Shown: piece by piece, positions 13,070 to 13,371 of the stretch | How the letters are laid out: the number at the start of each line of letters is the position of its first letter | How positions within the stretch are numbered: the first letter of the stretch is position 1 | The notes under the pieces: generated by a model | The model's input: only the letters and a program-made list of their open reading frames with translations | Databases searched by the model: none | Told to the model about the DNA's origin: nothing | NCBI GenBank assembly: GCA_021827225.1 | Contig: JAKAXG010000045.1 | Coordinates: 1-13,371 of the forward strand | Length of the DNA: 13,371 bases | Direction of reading: 5' to 3' | Source: Actinomycetes bacterium | Lineage (GTDB): Bacteria > Actinomycetota > Acidimicrobiia > Acidimicrobiales > Palsa-688 | Program-made: the position numbers and the translations under genes

Positions 13070-13371
13070 ATGGACTTCCCCGAGATGATGACCCTGCACG
13101 AGCGAGGTCCGGATTCGCTGATCGCCAAGGGTCCGCGCTACCCGTGGGGCGGCCTGTTCGGCGGCCAGATCGTGGCCCAGTCGCTGGCCGCCGCCGCGAC
13201 CACCGTCGAGGAGCGGTTCCATGTCCACTCGCTGCACGCCTACTTCATCCGCAAGGGCGACGCCGAGGAGCCCATCCGCTTCGACGTCGACCGCCTGCGC
13301 AACGGGCGCAACTTCGTCACCCGGGCGGTGGTCGCCCGTCAGTCGCGGGGCGCCATCCTGCACATGTCGGC
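13070..13371 (+). CDS. tesB: Acyl-CoA thioesterase II (TesB-like), 3' truncated
   Basis: One hundred codons are visible before the window ends. GGLFGGQIVAQSLAAAATTV (27-46) followed by FHVHSLHAYFIRKGDAEEPIRFDVDRLRNGRNFVTRAVVARQ matches the first hot-dog domain of TesB-type thioesterases, which hydrolyse acyl-CoAs to free fatty acid and CoA. The second hot-dog domain, which carries most catalytic residues, lies outside. The ATG at 13070 is 25 nt beyond the dus stop with no Shine-Dalgarno sequence; in-frame ATGs at 13085 and 13088 are alternatives. Together with the acyl-CoA dehydrogenase and the crotonase-like gene it adds to the CoA-ester theme of the window. Confidence 0.88.
   Translation, partial: MDFPEMMTLHERGPDSLIAKGPRYPWGGLFGGQIVAQSLAAAATTVEERFHVHSLHAYFIRKGDAEEPIRFDVDRLRNGRNFVTRAVVARQSRGAILHMS

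Noticed and set aside
11776..13128. 450-codon open frame on the minus strand opposite dus
   Set aside because: Antisense shadow with no domain. It overlaps the full dus gene and the thioesterase start.

Overview
The window comes from a very GC-rich actinobacterium. The best fit is the class Acidimicrobiia. Nearly all third codon positions are G or C, and GTG and TTG starts are common. The truncated first gene carries the '[17 protein letters not shown]' propeller-type repeat that is abundant in Acidimicrobiales. Taxonomy is inferred from these traits and from actinobacterial variants of HemH, DapC, Maf and an Rpf-type domain. No rRNA, tRNA, CRISPR array, insertion sequence, phage gene or integration site was seen. 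This is mainly chromosomal housekeeping DNA, densely packed.

Layout. (1) 1-767: the 3' end of a secreted cell-wall protein with 42-residue repeats followed by a 3D (MltA/Sps-like) domain. (2) 808-3496, plus strand: ferrochelatase, an acyl-CoA dehydrogenase family protein and a GNAT acetyltransferase. They end 4 bp from a convergent LmbE/PIG-L deacetylase (3501-4211, minus). (3) 4212-4354: a divergent control region whose ahcY side is a ~100-nt leader with a terminator-like hairpin. (4) 4355-6663, plus: S-adenosylhomocysteine hydrolase, a NadD/CoaD-like nucleotidyltransferase and a 55-codon two-helix membrane protein overlapping the latter's stop. (5) 6708-7232: a second GNAT, then a 242-bp convergent intergenic region crowded with GCCGGC palindromes. 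(6) 7475-9522, minus: a DapC-like aminotransferase followed by a crotonase-fold protein. (7) 9656-10831, plus: a secreted coiled-coil protein with an Rpf-type muralytic domain. (8) 10971-13044, plus: an overlapping cluster of a zinc-ribbon protein, Maf and tRNA-dihydrouridine synthase. (9) 13070-end: the start of an acyl-CoA thioesterase II.

How the genes relate. Several themes recur: CoA-ester metabolism (acyl-CoA dehydrogenase, crotonase-like protein, thioesterase), one-carbon/methyl-cycle housekeeping (AhcY), haem and lysine/peptidoglycan precursor synthesis (HemH, DapC), and peptidoglycan cleavage at both the left edge (3D domain) and the middle (Rpf domain). Many genes lack a Shine-Dalgarno sequence and instead have a TAnnnT-like -10 element 6-8 nt before the start codon, pointing to widespread leaderless transcription. 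ahcY, the nucleotidyltransferase and the crotonase gene instead have clear Shine-Dalgarno sequences.

I found no convincing new multi-gene system. The most interesting leads are the ahcY leader, an A/T-rich 10-mer shared by the ahcY and Rpf upstream regions, the overlapping small membrane protein, the repeat-rich convergent region, and in-frame low-complexity expansions inside the Rpf, Maf and Dus genes.
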